Positions 19,495-29,590 of a stretch of 64,000 bases of DNA are shown here, one piece after another; the first letter of the stretch is position 1; every line of letters starts with the position of its first letter. This DNA is from Gemmatimonadota bacterium (GTDB lineage Bacteria; Gemmatimonadota; Gemmatimonadetes; Gemmatimonadales; Gemmatimonadaceae): the NCBI GenBank assembly GCA_031127225.1, contig JARIEV010000002.1, positions 1 to 64,000 on the forward strand, written 5' to 3'. A model generated the notes under the pieces. That model saw only the letters and a list, made by a program, of their open reading frames with translations. It had not been told where the DNA came from and did not search any database. A program made the position numbers and the translations under genes.

Positions 19495-22437
19495 ATGTTC
19501 GCTCTCCCGAGGCGTTCCCTCGCCATCGGTGCGCTGGTGCTCGCCGCCCCGACCGCGCTCCGCGCCCAGCCGGCCACGGGCCCCGCCCGCACCGGTACCC
19601 CCCGCGCCATCACCCCGACCGACATTTCGGCGTGGAAGTCCATCCGCGGCACCTCGCTCTCCAATGACGGCGCCTGGTTTGCGTACACGGTCGCGCCCAA
19701 TGAAGGCGACGCCGAGGTGGTGATCCGCCAGACGTCGATGGGCGGCAAGGAACACCGCTTCCCCATCGGCGAAGCGCCGGCGGCAGCCGGCGGACCTGGG
19801 GGCGGTGGGAATGCCGCGCTCCAGCTCTCCGGCGACGGTAAGTGGGCCGCCATGCTGGTGTATCCCAAAGCGGCCGATCAGAAGCGCCTCCGCCGCGAAC
19901 GTCGCGCGGTGCAGTCCAAGCTCCGGCTGGTGAATCTCGCCACCGGTGAGGCACGCGACTTCGACAAGATTCGACGCTTTGCGTTCGGCGGCGACGCGCC
20001 GAAGTGGGTCGCGATGCAGGCCTACGCGCCGGAAGCGAACGGCGGCGGTGGTGGTGGTACCGGCGGTGGCGGTCTGCCCGGCCCCGGCGCGCCGGGCATG
20101 GGCGGGAACCCGATCGGTGGCGGCGGGGGCCGCGTGGAAGGCACCGACCTGTTGCTCCATGAGCTGGGCACCAACGCCAGCTTCAACGTGGGCAACGTAG
20201 GCGACTTCGCCTTCGACGACAAAGGCCGCTGGCTCAGCTACACCATCGATGCGCGTGATCAGCTCGGCAACGGTGTGCAGCTGCGCGATCTCTCAACTGG
20301 CACGGTGAAGTCGATCGACGCCGGTAAGGCGTTGTACCGCCGCCTCGCGTGGACCGACAGCTTCCCCGCCTTTGCGTATCTCAAGGGCACGATCGACAGC
20401 GCCGCCACCGATACCACGTGGTCAGCCGCCGCCGTGTCCCGCGTGGGTACGCCGACGCAGCAGATGATTGCCGTCGGCACCAGCGGGAGCGCTCCCCTGC
20501 CTAACGGCATGGAAGTGAGCCCCGAGCGCACGCCGCGCTGGCTTGAGCAGATGGACGGCCTCGCGATCGGACTCCGCGTGGCCACGCCACCGGTGCCCAA
20601 GAGTGAGCAGCTTGAAGACGACGAACGTCCGTCGCTCATTCTCTGGCACAGCAAGGATGCGCGCCTGCAGTCGATGCAGATCGTGCAGGAGAACGCCGAC
20701 AAGAGCTTCTCGTTCCTGGCCACCTACCTGCCCGCGACCCAGAAGGTCGTCCAGCTCACCGACGACGTGGTCCGCACCGGCACCCTCGGCGCGCGCGATC
20801 GCTACGTGCTCGGCACCGACAATCAGGCGTATGAGCGCCAGAGCAGCACCGACGGCATCCAGCGTCGCGATCTGTATCTCATCGACGCCCGCACCGGCTC
20901 GCGCACGCTGGTGAAGAAGGAACTCCGCGGCACGTCCACGTTGTCGCCCGACGGCAAGTCGGTGCTCTTCTGGGACGACGGCAACTTCCACGCGTACGAC
21001 GTAGCGACCAAAGCCATCGCGAACGTGACGGCGGGCGCGCCGGTGTCGTTCATCGACACCGAAGACGATCACAACGTGGACCGCCCCAGCACGAACATCG
21101 TAGGCTGGAGCAAAGATGGACGCTTCGCGCTCATCAGCGACAACTACGACGTGTGGCGCATCGGCATGGCGGGCAAGAGCTGGGCGAATCTCACGGTCAA
21201 TGGTCGTGCCACGCGCACCCGCTACACCCGCGTGATCAACACCGATCCGCGCGAGCGCAACATCGACCTCGCCAAGCCGGTGTACATGGCCGCGATGCAG
21301 GCGCTCACCAAGAAGGAAGCGATCGTGCGCATCGATCCGGCCAAGGCCGGCGCCGTAGCGATCACCGGCTGGCGCGATGCGCGTCATGGGCCGATGAAGG
21401 CCCGCGACGCCGAGGTGTGGGTGTCGTCGATCCAGACGTCCACGCGCTTCCCCGATTACTGGCGCGTGAGCTTCGGCAACGGCGCGATTGCCGACTCGGT
21501 GCGCCTGTCGGATGCGAACCCGAATCTGAACGGCGTGGCGTGGTCGGCCGGCTCGCGCATTGTGAACTACGTGACGGAGAAGGGCGACTCGCTGCAGGGC
21601 GCGTTGTATCTCCCCGCGGGCTACGAAGAGGGCAAGAAGTATCCGACGCTGGTGTTCATTTACGAACTGCAGTCGGACAACCTCAACAGCTTTTACTCGC
21701 CGAACTTCTCAAGCTCGCCGAACGCCCTCATCGGCGTGCACAACTCGCGCGGCTACGCGGTGTTCCTGCCGGACATCGTGTACAAGCTCAACGATCCGGG
21801 CATGAGCGCGGTGTGGAGCGTGGTGCCGGCGGTGAAGGCGGCCATCCAAACGGGTGTCGTGGACTCAGCCAACGTGGGCTTGCACGGCCACTCGTGGGGT
21901 GGTTACCAGACGGCGTTCCTGATCGGCCAGACCAACATCTTCAAGAGTGCCGTGGCCGGCGCACCGCTCACCGACATGGTGAGCATGTACAGCTCGGTGT
22001 ACTGGAACTCGGGCAGCACGAACCAGGGCATCTTCCAGAGCTCGCAGGGGCGCTTCAAGGGCAACTTCCTGGATAACAAGGAGGCCTACGAGCGCAACTC
22101 GCCCAACCGCTTCGCCGATAAGGTGAAGACGCCGCTCATCATCTTGCACGACGACAAGGACGGCGCGGTCGATTTCAATCAGGGCATCACGTTCTACAAC
22201 ACGCTCCGCCAGCTCGACAAGGACGTGATCCTGCTGGAGTACGTGGGCGAGAATCATGGTCTCGCGCAGCTCAAGAACCGCAAGGACTACGATCTGCGGC
22301 TCATGGAGTACTGGGACAGCTACCTGAAGGGGGAGAAGGCCCCGGAGTGGCTGGCCAAGGGGATCCCGCGCCTCAAGCTGGAAGAGCACCTGCGTGAGCA
22401 GAAGAAGAAGCTCGAGGGGAAGAAGATCGCGATGTGA
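19495..22437 (+). CDS. secreted prolyl-oligopeptidase-family (S9) serine peptidase
   Basis: Signal peptide; C-terminal YPTLVFIYE..., nucleophile region GLHGHSWGGYQTAFL, HDDKDGAVDFNQG, VGENHGLAQLKNRKDYDLRLMEYWD. Gly-rich insert in the propeller region. Confidence 0.93.
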   Translation: MFALPRRSLAIGALVLAAPTALRAQPATGPARTGTPRAITPTDISAWKSIRGTSLSNDGAWFAYTVAPNEGDAEVVIRQTSMGGKEHRFPIGEAPAAAGGPGGGGNAALQLSGDGKWAAMLVYPKAADQKRLRRERRAVQSKLRLVNLATGEARDFDKIRRFAFGGDAPKWVAMQAYAPEANGGGGGGTGGGGLPGPGAPGMGGNPIGGGGGRVEGTDLLLHELGTNASFNVGNVGDFAFDDKGRWLSYTIDARDQLGNGVQLRDLSTGTVKSIDAGKALYRRLAWTDSFPAFAYLKGTIDSAATDTTWSAAAVSRVGTPTQQMIAVGTSGSAPLPNGMEVSPERTPRWLEQMDGLAIGLRVATPPVPKSEQLEDDERPSLILWHSKDARLQSMQIVQENADKSFSFLATYLPATQKVVQLTDDVVRTGTLGARDRYVLGTDNQAYERQSSTDGIQRRDLYLIDARTGSRTLVKKELRGTSTLSPDGKSVLFWDDGNFHAYDVATKAIANVTAGAPVSFIDTEDDHNVDRPSTNIVGWSKDGRFALISDNYDVWRIGMAGKSWANLTVNGRATRTRYTRVINTDPRERNIDLAKPVYMAAMQALTKKEAIVRIDPAKAGAVAITGWRDARHGPMKARDAEVWVSSIQTSTRFPDYWRVSFGNGAIADSVRLSDANPNLNGVAWSAGSRIVNYVTEKGDSLQGALYLPAGYEEGKKYPTLVFIYELQSDNLNSFYSPNFSSSPNALIGVHNSRGYAVFLPDIVYKLNDPGMSAVWSVVPAVKAAIQTGVVDSANVGLHGHSWGGYQTAFLIGQTNIFKSAVAGAPLTDMVSMYSSVYWNSGSTNQGIFQSSQGRFKGNFLDNKEAYERNSPNRFADKVKTPLIILHDDKDGAVDFNQGITFYNTLRQLDKDVILLEYVGENHGLAQLKNRKDYDLRLMEYWDSYLKGEKAPEWLAKGIPRLKLEEHLREQKKKLEGKKIAM

Positions 22438-22475
22438 GACCGTCGACGCTTCTGCCTAGTTCACATGCCGGGCGA

Positions 22476-24281
22476 TCAGGCCGAGTCGATGTCAGGCAGT
22501 GGGTTGCCGGCCTGCCATTCTTCCACACGCAGGCGTTCCAGATAGCCGGTCACCCGCCCACGCTCGGCGTGGGTGGGGAGCACCAACACATCGCCCGGCC
22601 GCGCCCAAGTCAGCAGCTCCTGCACGGCGTCGAACTCACTGGGGGAGATCGACACGCGATCGGCAGGCGCTCCGCACTGGCGCAGTTCGTCAACGAGCAG
22701 CGCCGGCAATTCGCCTTCGGGCCGGCCGCGTAACAGGGAGACCATCTCCTTCACGATCACGCGCTCATACGGCGTCACGCGCCACGCCGCCCGCGCCAGC
22801 GCGCGCAGCTGCTCGTCGTCGCGATCGCCGGCGTTGCCGAGCACGAGACCGATGCGCGACGCCGCGACCGACGCCGCGAAAGAAGCCGCCGTGGTGCACA
22901 ACGCACGAATCCCCTCGGGGTTGTGCGCATAGTCCACGAACACGGTGAGGCCGCCAAACGCGTACCGCTCGAGCCGGCCCGCGTTGTCGTGCGGCGTCGC
23001 GCCGAACCGGCGCAGCGCCACATACACGGCCGACAGCGGCACGCCCGAGCAGCTCGCGGTGAGCGCGGCCGCCAGGGCATTCTCCACGTTGTGGCGCGCG
23101 GCGCCGCCCGCCGTCACGGGCATCTCGTCCACGCGACCGGCATCGCCCCACACCCCGTCGCGACACACCATGAGGTGCCCATCGTGCAGCACGGCGCCGT
23201 CGCCATGCGCCTCGATGCCGTCGGCCACGAGTGCGGTGTCGGCGTTCATGCTGAACCACACCATCGGCACCGCATGCACCGCCGCCAAACGCTCCCCGAG
23301 GGCCACGAGGGTGGGATCGTCGGCGTTGAGCACCAGTCGACCGTCCGGCCCGAGGACGCGGGTCACGATGGCCTTCACCTCGGCGAGATCGTCGAGGGTG
23401 TGCACGCCGTACTCGCCGAAATGATCGGCCGAGATGTTGGTGATCACCGCCGCCTGCGCGGTGGTGGTGCCGAGCCCGCGGCGCAGCATGCCGCCACGCG
23501 CCGTCTCCAGCACGCCCACCTGCACCGCGTCGTCACGCATCACCAGCCGCGCGCCGCCGGGACCCGTGTAATCCCCGAGCGCCAGCGTGCGCGTCTCGAG
23601 ATCGGACTCCACGAACACGCCGTCGCTGCAACTCCACCCGGTGGTCGCCCCCCTCGCACGCCACATCGCGGCGACCAATCGCGTGGTGGTCGTCTTGCCG
23701 TTGCTGCCGGTCACCAGCACCAGCGGCACGTCGCGCACGGTATCCCACGCCACCGCCAACGACGGGGGCGCCGCGCCGTGCGGCCACGTGAGGACGCCCG
23801 AGCCACTTCCCACGCTCACCGCCTCATCGTCCATGCTGAACGCGAAGCCGCGCGTGAGCGCACCGGCCGCCAGCTCGCGCACATGGGGGTGCGTCGCGCA
23901 CTCGTCGGCGTATTGCACGCGCAACGCCGGCACCGCATCGGCCACATCGCGGCCGTCCACATACGCCTCCGATTCCACCCAGGCCTGTTCGGCCACCGCA
24001 GTGGCGGTCATCAGTCCGTCGAGCGGCGCCGTGAGGTAGCAGGTGGCGTCGCCCAGGCTGTGCCGGGCCACGAACTCAACGTCTTCCCAGCCCAGCGCCT
24101 GCGTGAGTCGGCGCGCCGCGTACGGCCAATGATCCACGGCACGGCGCGCCTCGTCCGTCACCACGTCCACCGTGACGACCGCCCCCGGTGCGGTGCCATA
24201 GCGATTCGGCCCTTGCAGGCGCCGGCAGTCCCGGATGGTCGGCGACGGGTACTCCGCCTCGTCGGCCAGCACGTCGGTCAA
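22476..24281 (-). CDS. CphA-like Mur ligase paralogue lacking an ATP-grasp domain
   Basis: VLVTGSNGKTTTTRLVAAMW, GVLETARGGMLRRGLG, ISADHFGEYGVHTLDDLAEVKAIV, FVDYAHNPEGIRALC; the N-terminal ~190 aa resembles the CphA N-domain (RDCRRLQGPNRYG...VTVDV). Confidence 0.88.
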   Translation of the reverse strand: MTDVLADEAEYPSPTIRDCRRLQGPNRYGTAPGAVVTVDVVTDEARRAVDHWPYAARRLTQALGWEDVEFVARHSLGDATCYLTAPLDGLMTATAVAEQAWVESEAYVDGRDVADAVPALRVQYADECATHPHVRELAAGALTRGFAFSMDDEAVSVGSGSGVLTWPHGAAPPSLAVAWDTVRDVPLVLVTGSNGKTTTTRLVAAMWRARGATTGWSCSDGVFVESDLETRTLALGDYTGPGGARLVMRDDAVQVGVLETARGGMLRRGLGTTTAQAAVITNISADHFGEYGVHTLDDLAEVKAIVTRVLGPDGRLVLNADDPTLVALGERLAAVHAVPMVWFSMNADTALVADGIEAHGDGAVLHDGHLMVCRDGVWGDAGRVDEMPVTAGGAARHNVENALAAALTASCSGVPLSAVYVALRRFGATPHDNAGRLERYAFGGLTVFVDYAHNPEGIRALCTTAASFAASVAASRIGLVLGNAGDRDDEQLRALARAAWRVTPYERVIVKEMVSLLRGRPEGELPALLVDELRQCGAPADRVSISPSEFDAVQELLTWARPGDVLVLPTHAERGRVTGYLERLRVEEWQAGNPLPDIDSA

Positions 24282-27142
24282 TCGCTGGCCTCAGGCACCA
24301 GCATGACACCACGCTCGCTGCGCATGAGCACCACGTCGTCGGTGGTGCTGTTCCACCGCGCCGGCGGCGCGGTGGTCGTGGCGGGTGCCGCAGTCGAACG
24401 TGCCGGTGCCACATCGTCGGCCGGCGAGTCTTCCGACACCTCGGCGCGCGGTACCGCGCGGGCGGCCCGTGGCGGCGGAATCACGAGCTGGTCGGCCTCG
24501 GGACGGAAGTTGATGATCTGCTTCCACCCGCGGGCGAGGGCATCGGCGAACACGAGCAGCAGATCCCCCGCGCGGGCCATGCGCAGCGCCGCCTCGATGG
24601 CTTCCTGTTCGTCGGCGATCACCGAGATACGGTCGGCCGTGATGCCGTGCCCCAGCAGCGTCTCCTGCAGCAGGCGCGGCACCTCATCTGACCGCCGCCC
24701 CCGCAGCGCATCGTCCCGGCGCACGACGTAATGTTCGAAGGCCCCCGCCGCCGCGACGGTGGCGATCGCGCGGATGTCGTCATCACGCCGGTCGCCGGGG
24801 GCCGACAGCACACAAATGCGCCGCCCCACCGGTTTCATCCGCTGCACCAGATCGCACAGCGCCGCGACGGCGTGGGCGTTGTGGCCGTAGTCGAAGAGCA
24901 CCTTGAACGGATGCTCATCGTACACGTTGAGCCGGCCCGGCGCCTGGAAGAACGTGGTATCGAAGGTACGCAGGCCGTGCCGGATGTCCTCGAGGCGCAC
25001 ACCCATCGAAAACGCCATCGCCGCGGCGAACATCGCGTTCTGTACGTTGAACGTGGCGCGCCCCTCGAGCGTGGCGGGAATGAGGTGCGTCCAGAGCAGC
25101 GGAATATGCGCGCCACGATCGTAGATCGTGATCATCTGCCCGTTGACGCCGGCTTCGAGGGCAATGGCGCGCCCCCCCGCACGAATGTGCTCACGCACCA
25201 GATCGTGCGCGGGGTCCATCGTGACATAGCAGAGATGCTTCGCCGTCGTGTGCGCCGCCATCCGCAGCGTGTGCGGATCGTCGGCATTCAGTACCGCCGT
25301 ATCAGTGGCGATTTCCACCACCGTGCGCTTCACCTCGGCCAGCTGCTCGAGCGTTTCGATGCCCTTCTGTCCGAGGTGATCGGGCTGAATGTTGAGCACC
25401 GCACCGACGTCCACGTGGCGCATGGCCATGCCGGCGCGCAGTAGTCCGCCGCGCGCCGTTTCCAGCACCGCCACCTGTACCGCCGGGTCGCTGAGCACGA
25501 TGCGCGCCGACGTGGGGCCGGTCATGTCCCCCTCGACCGTGCGCTGGCCGTCGATGTAGACGCCATCCGTGGTGGTGAGCCCCACGCGCTTGCCGGCGAG
25601 CTTGTGAATGTGCGCCAGCAGTCGTGACGTGGTCGTCTTGCCGTTGGTACCGGTGATCGCCGCGATCGGGATCGTGCTGGGGGCGCGATCGGGGAAGAGC
25701 ATGTCGATGACCTGACCCGCCACGTCGCGCGGGCGCCCTTCGCTGGGCGCCATGTGCATACGGAACCCCGGGGCCGCATTCACTTCACAGATGGCGCCAC
25801 CGATGTCCTTGTAGGACTCGGTGATGTCGGGGGTGAGGAAATCCACGCCGCCCACATCGAGGCCGATGGCCTTGATCGCGCGCACCGCCATCTCGGCGTT
25901 GTCGGGATGCACCACATCCGTCATGTCGGTGGCGGTGCCGCCGGTGGACAGATTCGCCGTGAGGCGCAGGTACACGTCTTCGCCCAGCGGCGGGACGGTG
26001 CTGGCGTCGTAGCCCAGCTTCGCGAGCAACCCCAACGCCTGTTCGTCGAGCTCGAGCTGCGTGAGCACCTTCTCGTGACCGATGCCACGACGCGGATCAC
26101 TGTTCACCGTGGCGATCAGCTGCGCGATGCTGTGCACGCCGTCGCCCGTCACCTTACCGGGTTCGCGCTTGCTGACAGCCACGAGTTCCCCGTTGATCAC
26201 CAGCATGCGGTGATCGTGTCCGGTGATGTAGCTCTCCACGATCACACTGCGCGAAATCTCCTGCGCGCGCTGGAAGCCGGCGACCACCTGCTCCGGCGTG
26301 GTGAGCGCGATGGAGACGCCGCGCCCGTGGTTACCGTTGTACGGCTTGGTGACCACGGGATAGCCGATCGTCTTGGCGGCACTGATCGCCTTTTCGGCCG
26401 ACTGCACGAGACGTTGCTTCGGCACCGGCAGCCCAAGATTCGCGAGGATGCGATTGGTCTCTTCCTTGTCCCCCGCCAGTTCCACGGCGATGTGCGACGT
26501 CTTGCCGGTGATCGTGGCCTGGATGCGCTGCTGATGGCAGCCGTAGCCAAGCTGGATGAGACTCTGCTCGTTGAGCCGGATCCACGGGATGTCGCGCGAC
26601 TCGGCCGCGTGGACGATGCTCGCCGTGCTCGGCCCCAGGGCACGGCGTTGCGCATACCGAATGAACGCATCGCGACGCGCGCCCAGATCAAAGCCCGGTT
26701 CGGTGCCCTGCGGCCGGAGCGCCTCGGGGAGCAGGTGGTGCAACAGGTCAAGCGCCACCTCGGCCGCCTCGTGTCCCACGTCGGCCTGTTCGTATTCGAA
26801 TACCACGTCGTACACGCCGGGGTGCGCGGTTTCACGCGTCTTGCCGAAGCTGACCCGCACGCCGGCGATGTTCTGCAATTCGATCGCCACATGCTCAAGC
26901 ACATGTCCCAGCCACGTGCCCTCGTCTTCCGTCATCCGACGCACGAAGCCGCCGGGCACGCCGTACGAGCAGCCATGCTCGTGCAGGCCGGGGAGCGCTT
27001 CCAGCAGCGATTGAATGAAGGCATCGCCCAGTCGCATCGTGGGCCATGCCTCGAGCGCGCCCAGGTCGAGGACGAGCCGGATCACGGGGAAGTGCGCGTA
27101 GTGGCTCGGCCCCACGTAGGTGGAGCGTTCGAGGATCTTCAT
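24278..27142 (-). CDS. cphA: cyanophycin synthetase
   Basis: MKILERSTYVGPSHYAHFPVIRLVLDLGALE; ATP-grasp (TKPYNGNHGRGVSIALTTPEQV, GGVDFLTPDI, ICEVNAAPGFRMHMAPSEG); Mur ligase (AITGTNGKTTTSRLLAHI, LETARGGLLRAGMAM, LFDYGHNAHAVAAL). Confidence 0.96.
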   Translation of the reverse strand: MKILERSTYVGPSHYAHFPVIRLVLDLGALEAWPTMRLGDAFIQSLLEALPGLHEHGCSYGVPGGFVRRMTEDEGTWLGHVLEHVAIELQNIAGVRVSFGKTRETAHPGVYDVVFEYEQADVGHEAAEVALDLLHHLLPEALRPQGTEPGFDLGARRDAFIRYAQRRALGPSTASIVHAAESRDIPWIRLNEQSLIQLGYGCHQQRIQATITGKTSHIAVELAGDKEETNRILANLGLPVPKQRLVQSAEKAISAAKTIGYPVVTKPYNGNHGRGVSIALTTPEQVVAGFQRAQEISRSVIVESYITGHDHRMLVINGELVAVSKREPGKVTGDGVHSIAQLIATVNSDPRRGIGHEKVLTQLELDEQALGLLAKLGYDASTVPPLGEDVYLRLTANLSTGGTATDMTDVVHPDNAEMAVRAIKAIGLDVGGVDFLTPDITESYKDIGGAICEVNAAPGFRMHMAPSEGRPRDVAGQVIDMLFPDRAPSTIPIAAITGTNGKTTTSRLLAHIHKLAGKRVGLTTTDGVYIDGQRTVEGDMTGPTSARIVLSDPAVQVAVLETARGGLLRAGMAMRHVDVGAVLNIQPDHLGQKGIETLEQLAEVKRTVVEIATDTAVLNADDPHTLRMAAHTTAKHLCYVTMDPAHDLVREHIRAGGRAIALEAGVNGQMITIYDRGAHIPLLWTHLIPATLEGRATFNVQNAMFAAAMAFSMGVRLEDIRHGLRTFDTTFFQAPGRLNVYDEHPFKVLFDYGHNAHAVAALCDLVQRMKPVGRRICVLSAPGDRRDDDIRAIATVAAAGAFEHYVVRRDDALRGRRSDEVPRLLQETLLGHGITADRISVIADEQEAIEAALRMARAGDLLLVFADALARGWKQIINFRPEADQLVIPPPRAARAVPRAEVSEDSPADDVAPARSTAAPATTTAPPARWNSTTDDVVLMRSERGVMLVPEASD

Positions 27143-27148
27143 GGTGGG

Positions 27149-27997
27149 CTACTCAGCTGTGACGAGGGAGTCGCCCAGCGCGGCATTGAGCGCGTCGTGC
27201 GGGGAGGTAGCCGACGCGGTGGCGACGGCCTGCCGGGTGCGGAGGTTGAAGCTCGCGCCCGCCGCCAGTACATGCAGCGTGGCACCCAGCAGCGTCACCG
27301 CTTCGCCGGGCTCGGCCTCGGCGATCGACGAGAACGTCACATTGGTGGGATCGATGATGGTGATCGACCCCGACCCCATGACGTCGATGCGTTCGTCGGG
27401 CGAGAGAAAGGCGGCCGTGTCTTCATCGACCCCGAGCCCGAAGGCGAACGGATTGTAGGCCAGCGCCGTAAGCAGGCGCCCCAGCCGGTCGCGCTGACGG
27501 AAATGCTGATCGATGATCACGCGGTTCGTGAGGCCGAGACCGGCGCACAGTGTGACCATGCCGGCGCGCGGCGAACTCCCCTCGGCACCGTAGGCGATCA
27601 TGTGTTCGCTGAGGTACGCGGCCCCCGCACTTGTGCCGGCGATGTGCATCCCGGCCGCATGCCGTTCCCGCAGCAGCTGCCCAACCGGGGTGCCGCCCAA
27701 CGTGGTGGACAGCTTGAGCTGATTACCGCCGGTGAGGAACACCCCCGTCGCCGTCCCAAGCGATTCCAGCCAGTCGCCATCGTCGCAATCGCTGCGCCGC
27801 ACGAAGTTGAGCGCTTTGGCGCGGGCGACACCATGCCGCTGGAACACGCGCTCGTAGAACGTGCCCATATCCGGCTCGGACGAAGCCGTTGGGATGATGG
27901 CAATGCGTGCCGACGCCCCACCGCTCAGCGCCACGAAGCGATCGAGAATGGACGGGGTGAGCAGCTTGCCACCGATCGGAATGATCCAGCCGCGCAT
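27149..27997 (-). CDS. cphB: cyanophycinase (peptidase S51)
   Basis: GWIIPIGGKL, VFLTGGNQLKLSTTLGGTPVGQLLRERHAAGMHIAGTSAGAAYLSEHMIAYG, GLGLTNRVIIDQHFRQRDRLGRL. Confidence 0.95.
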   Translation of the reverse strand: MRGWIIPIGGKLLTPSILDRFVALSGGASARIAIIPTASSEPDMGTFYERVFQRHGVARAKALNFVRRSDCDDGDWLESLGTATGVFLTGGNQLKLSTTLGGTPVGQLLRERHAAGMHIAGTSAGAAYLSEHMIAYGAEGSSPRAGMVTLCAGLGLTNRVIIDQHFRQRDRLGRLLTALAYNPFAFGLGVDEDTAAFLSPDERIDVMGSGSITIIDPTNVTFSSIAEAEPGEAVTLLGATLHVLAAGASFNLRTRQAVATASATSPHDALNAALGDSLVTAE

Positions 27998-28081
27998 GTA
28001 TCGGGATTGATCGTGAGCCGTACGGGCAAAGCGCCTGTGGGGAAGCTAACGCTGGCCGTGGCCGACGGGTAACGTTCCCGC

Positions 28082-29245
28082 ATGCTGCTGCTGCGCCATG
28101 CCACCGTGTTCGCCCCCGCCGCGCTGGGATTACAGGATCTGCTGATCGGCGGTGAGCAGATCCTGTGGATGGGGGCGTCCGTGGGCGCGCTGCCCTCGTC
28201 CCTGGGGGTGCGCGAGCTCGATCTGGAAGGACGGGTGGTGATTCCCGGACTGGTAGACGGCCACGCGCATCTCACCGGCGGCGGCGGCGAAGCCGGCCCA
28301 CAGTCGCGCGTGCCGGCACCGCCCCTGTCGCAGTACACCAGCGCCGGGGTGACCACGGCGATCGGGGTGCTGGGCACCGACGACGTGACCCGGTCCACGT
28401 CCGAACTCGTCGTCACCGCCCGCGCTCTGGTGGCCGAGGGGCTCTCGGCGTGGTGTCACACGGGCGGGTACCACCTCCCCCCGGTCACGCTGACGGGCAG
28501 CGTGCGCGGCGACATCGTGCACCTTGACCGGGTGATCGGCGTCGGCGAGCTGGCGCTGAGCGACCACCGCTCAAGCCAGCCGACGCTCGAGCAGCTGCTC
28601 ACGGTTGCGGCGGATGCGCACGTGGGGGGGCTGATGACCGGGAAAGCCGGGATCGTGCACCTGCACCTCGGCGACGGGGCGCGCGGGCTCGATCTGGTGC
28701 GGCAGGCGCTGGCCACGAGTGAGCTGCCGGCGCGCGTGTTCAACCCCACGCACGTCAATCGCCGGCGGGCGCTGTTTACTGAGGCGATCGAGCTGAGCCG
28801 GCGCGGATGCGTCGTGGACATCACAGCGTTCGACGTCTCACCCGACGAGGACGCATGGAGCGCCGCCGATGCGCTGGAGCGCTTCTGGGCCAGCGGGGCG
28901 CCGGCCACGCAGGTCACCGTGAGCAGCGACGGCGGCGGGTGCCTGCCGGTGTTCGATGCCGATGGCCGGGTGGTTGAGATGGGGGTGGGCCACGCCGGCA
29001 GCCTCCTCGAGACGGTGCGGGCGCTGGTGGCGCGCGGGCACGACCTCGCGCGGATCCTGCCGGCGTTCACGAGCAATCCGGCGGCGCTCCTCCGTCTGGC
29101 CGGCAAGGGCACCCTGCGCGTGGGTGGTGACGCCGATCTGGTCGTGCTCGAGGCGGACCACCAGGTGCGGGACGTGATGGCCCGCGGCGTCTGGCATCGG
29201 CAGGACGGCAAGACGGTCCGCCGCGGCACCTTCGAGCCAGCGTAG
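28082..29245 (+). CDS. iadA: isoaspartyl (beta-aspartyl) dipeptidase
   Basis: VVIPGLVDGHAHLTGGGGEAGPQSRVP, SAWCHTGGYHLPPVTLTGSVRGDIVHLDRVIGVGELALSDHRSSQPT, VSSDGGGCLPVFD. Confidence 0.94.
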   Translation: MLLLRHATVFAPAALGLQDLLIGGEQILWMGASVGALPSSLGVRELDLEGRVVIPGLVDGHAHLTGGGGEAGPQSRVPAPPLSQYTSAGVTTAIGVLGTDDVTRSTSELVVTARALVAEGLSAWCHTGGYHLPPVTLTGSVRGDIVHLDRVIGVGELALSDHRSSQPTLEQLLTVAADAHVGGLMTGKAGIVHLHLGDGARGLDLVRQALATSELPARVFNPTHVNRRRALFTEAIELSRRGCVVDITAFDVSPDEDAWSAADALERFWASGAPATQVTVSSDGGGCLPVFDADGRVVEMGVGHAGSLLETVRALVARGHDLARILPAFTSNPAALLRLAGKGTLRVGGDADLVVLEADHQVRDVMARGVWHRQDGKTVRRGTFEPA

Positions 29246-29404
29246 CGCCGGTCTGCCGACGCGTAGGTAACGTCTGCTTCATGGAGCGCCAGTTGGACGT
29301 TCGTGCCAGCAAACAAGTATTGACAGAACAGCCGGTTCGCTGGAACTTGAGTCTCCGGCTGGCGTTCGTGTCAGCAGGCAACCGTTTTTACCAACTGATT
29401 CAAG

Positions 29405-29590
29405 ACATAGGCGCTGGTCACCGATCCCGACGCTGGGGTCGGCGCTAAGAGGGAACTCCGGTGCAATACCGGGGCGGCCCCGCCGCTGTGAGGGAGGACG
29501 ACGGAGCAGCGCGCCACTGGGCACCCATCGGGTGCACGGGAAGGCCGCTCCGAAGGACGAATCCCAAGCCAGAAGACCTGCCAGTGCCGG
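29405..29590 (+). ncRNA. cobalamin (B12) riboswitch
   Basis: Conserved elements in order: GGGAActccGGTGcAAtaCCGgggCgGcCCCGCcgCTGTgA; GCCACTGGGcacccatcgggtgcacGGGAAGG; B12 box AAGCCAGAAGACCTGCC (29566-29582). Boundaries approximate. Confidence 0.93.

Noticed and set aside
25754-28072. 772-aa plus-strand ORF opposite cphA/cphB
   Set aside because: Shadow ORF in high-GC DNA; Arg/His-rich translation without domain motifs, antisense to confidently identified genes.
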